From Pyropia yezoensis (taxonomy: Eukaryota > Rhodophyta > Bangiophyceae > Bangiales > Bangiaceae): DNA of 64,000 bases. Positions within the stretch are counted from its first letter, which is position 1; every line of letters starts with the position of its first letter. The stretch lies in assembly GCA_009829735.1 (NCBI GenBank), contig CM020620.1, positions 6,156,593 through 6,220,592 of the forward strand, read 5' to 3'. Made by a program: the position numbers and the translations under genes. Below, piece after piece: positions 63,589 to 64,000 of the stretch. Under the pieces are notes generated by a model, which was not told the origin of the DNA, searched no databases, and saw only the letters and a program-made list of their open reading frames with translations.

Positions 63589-64000
63589 AGGAGAAACGTC
63601 GATTCTGACCAGTGTGAGGCACCCGACGGCCAGAAAAAAAAAAAAACTCACGCCGCGAGCGCGCACACGGACGACACCCTCCGCCGCCAGTGGCGCCAGG
63701 CCCCCCCCACTCGGACGCCATCCCCAACCGTTTTCGGACGCCACCGCCCCGCTGCGGGTGCCACTGCCCCGCCTCGGACGCCTCCCCCCCACCTCAGACG
63801 GAGCCTCATCGCCGCGGACACCCCCTCCCCGCCACGGATGCCCCCTCTGTCTCGTGTGTCGGCCCCCGGCCGTCCTTTCCGGGCGCAGATGGTGCCGGCC
63901 GCGGTTGGGCACTCAGCGCGAAGTCTACGGGGCGCCTCCGCGGCGGCCGGGCAGCCTTTTCTTTCCCTCCTCCCGGCACTCTGGGTCCACGGCGCGACGC
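63589..64000. other. GC-rich window edge, no gene recognised
   Basis: Short repeats of GGACGCC/CGGACGCCACC type occur at 63710-63840. Nothing coding is supported. Confidence 0.45.

Overview
This window is nuclear DNA from a eukaryote with very GC-rich sequence. Conserved proteins are split by GT-AG introns in one gene and uninterrupted in others. Coding regions are stretched by Ala, Gly and Pro tracts, and intergenic DNA is full of C or G homopolymers and transposable elements. The combination (SF3B3 as one 5-kb exon, a nuclear mitochondrial-type S17, abundant Ty3/gypsy, Harbinger and Tc1/mariner/pogo DNA) would fit a bangiophyte red alga of the Porphyra/Pyropia type. That assignment is an inference, not something the sequence proves.

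Layout. 0-3.4 kb: a small TIR element (MITE) and a complete but dead pogo-like transposon with TA target duplications. 4.2-8.8 kb (minus): an extremely GC-rich locus with an ABCG/PDR-type nucleotide-binding domain in which every catalytic ATPase residue looks replaced. 8.8-10.8 kb: G-run DNA, a 42-bp minisatellite and a doubled TGTAC palindrome. 10.8-12.2 kb: a frameshifted Tc1/mariner element. 13.9-18.8 kb (minus): spliceosome subunit SF3B3. 19.9-24 kb: second MITE copy, a 230-bp tandem repeat and an unrecognised ORF pair split by a frameshift. 25.8-26.7 kb: a cysteine-rich secreted protein. 28-31.8 kb: a hypothetical ORF divergent from mitochondrial ribosomal protein S17, then a GDA1/CD39 nucleotidase. 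32.2-42.4 kb: repeat fragments and a Ty3/gypsy chromovirus (minus) whose pol ends in an extra DIRS/Dam-methyltransferase-like domain, facing a 942-codon convergent ORF. Its gag and right LTR are lost in a 500-N assembly gap. 44.2-45.6 kb: an inverted-repeat element. 46.3-49.1 kb: NADP-isocitrate dehydrogenase in seven exons, convergent with an ABHD5-type hydrolase (49.5-51.1 kb). 51.9-57.1 kb: TIR elements carrying minisatellites. 57.3-61.7 kb: an apparently intact PIF/Harbinger unit with a three-exon transposase and a convergent SANT/Myb-like protein. The rest is gene-poor.

The host genes are unrelated housekeeping functions (splicing, mitochondrial translation, TCA/NADPH supply, nucleotide and lipid hydrolysis, transport) and do not form a pathway. 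The most unusual material is the Ty3/gypsy unit with its added domain and convergent partner ORF, and the motif-degenerate ABCG locus.
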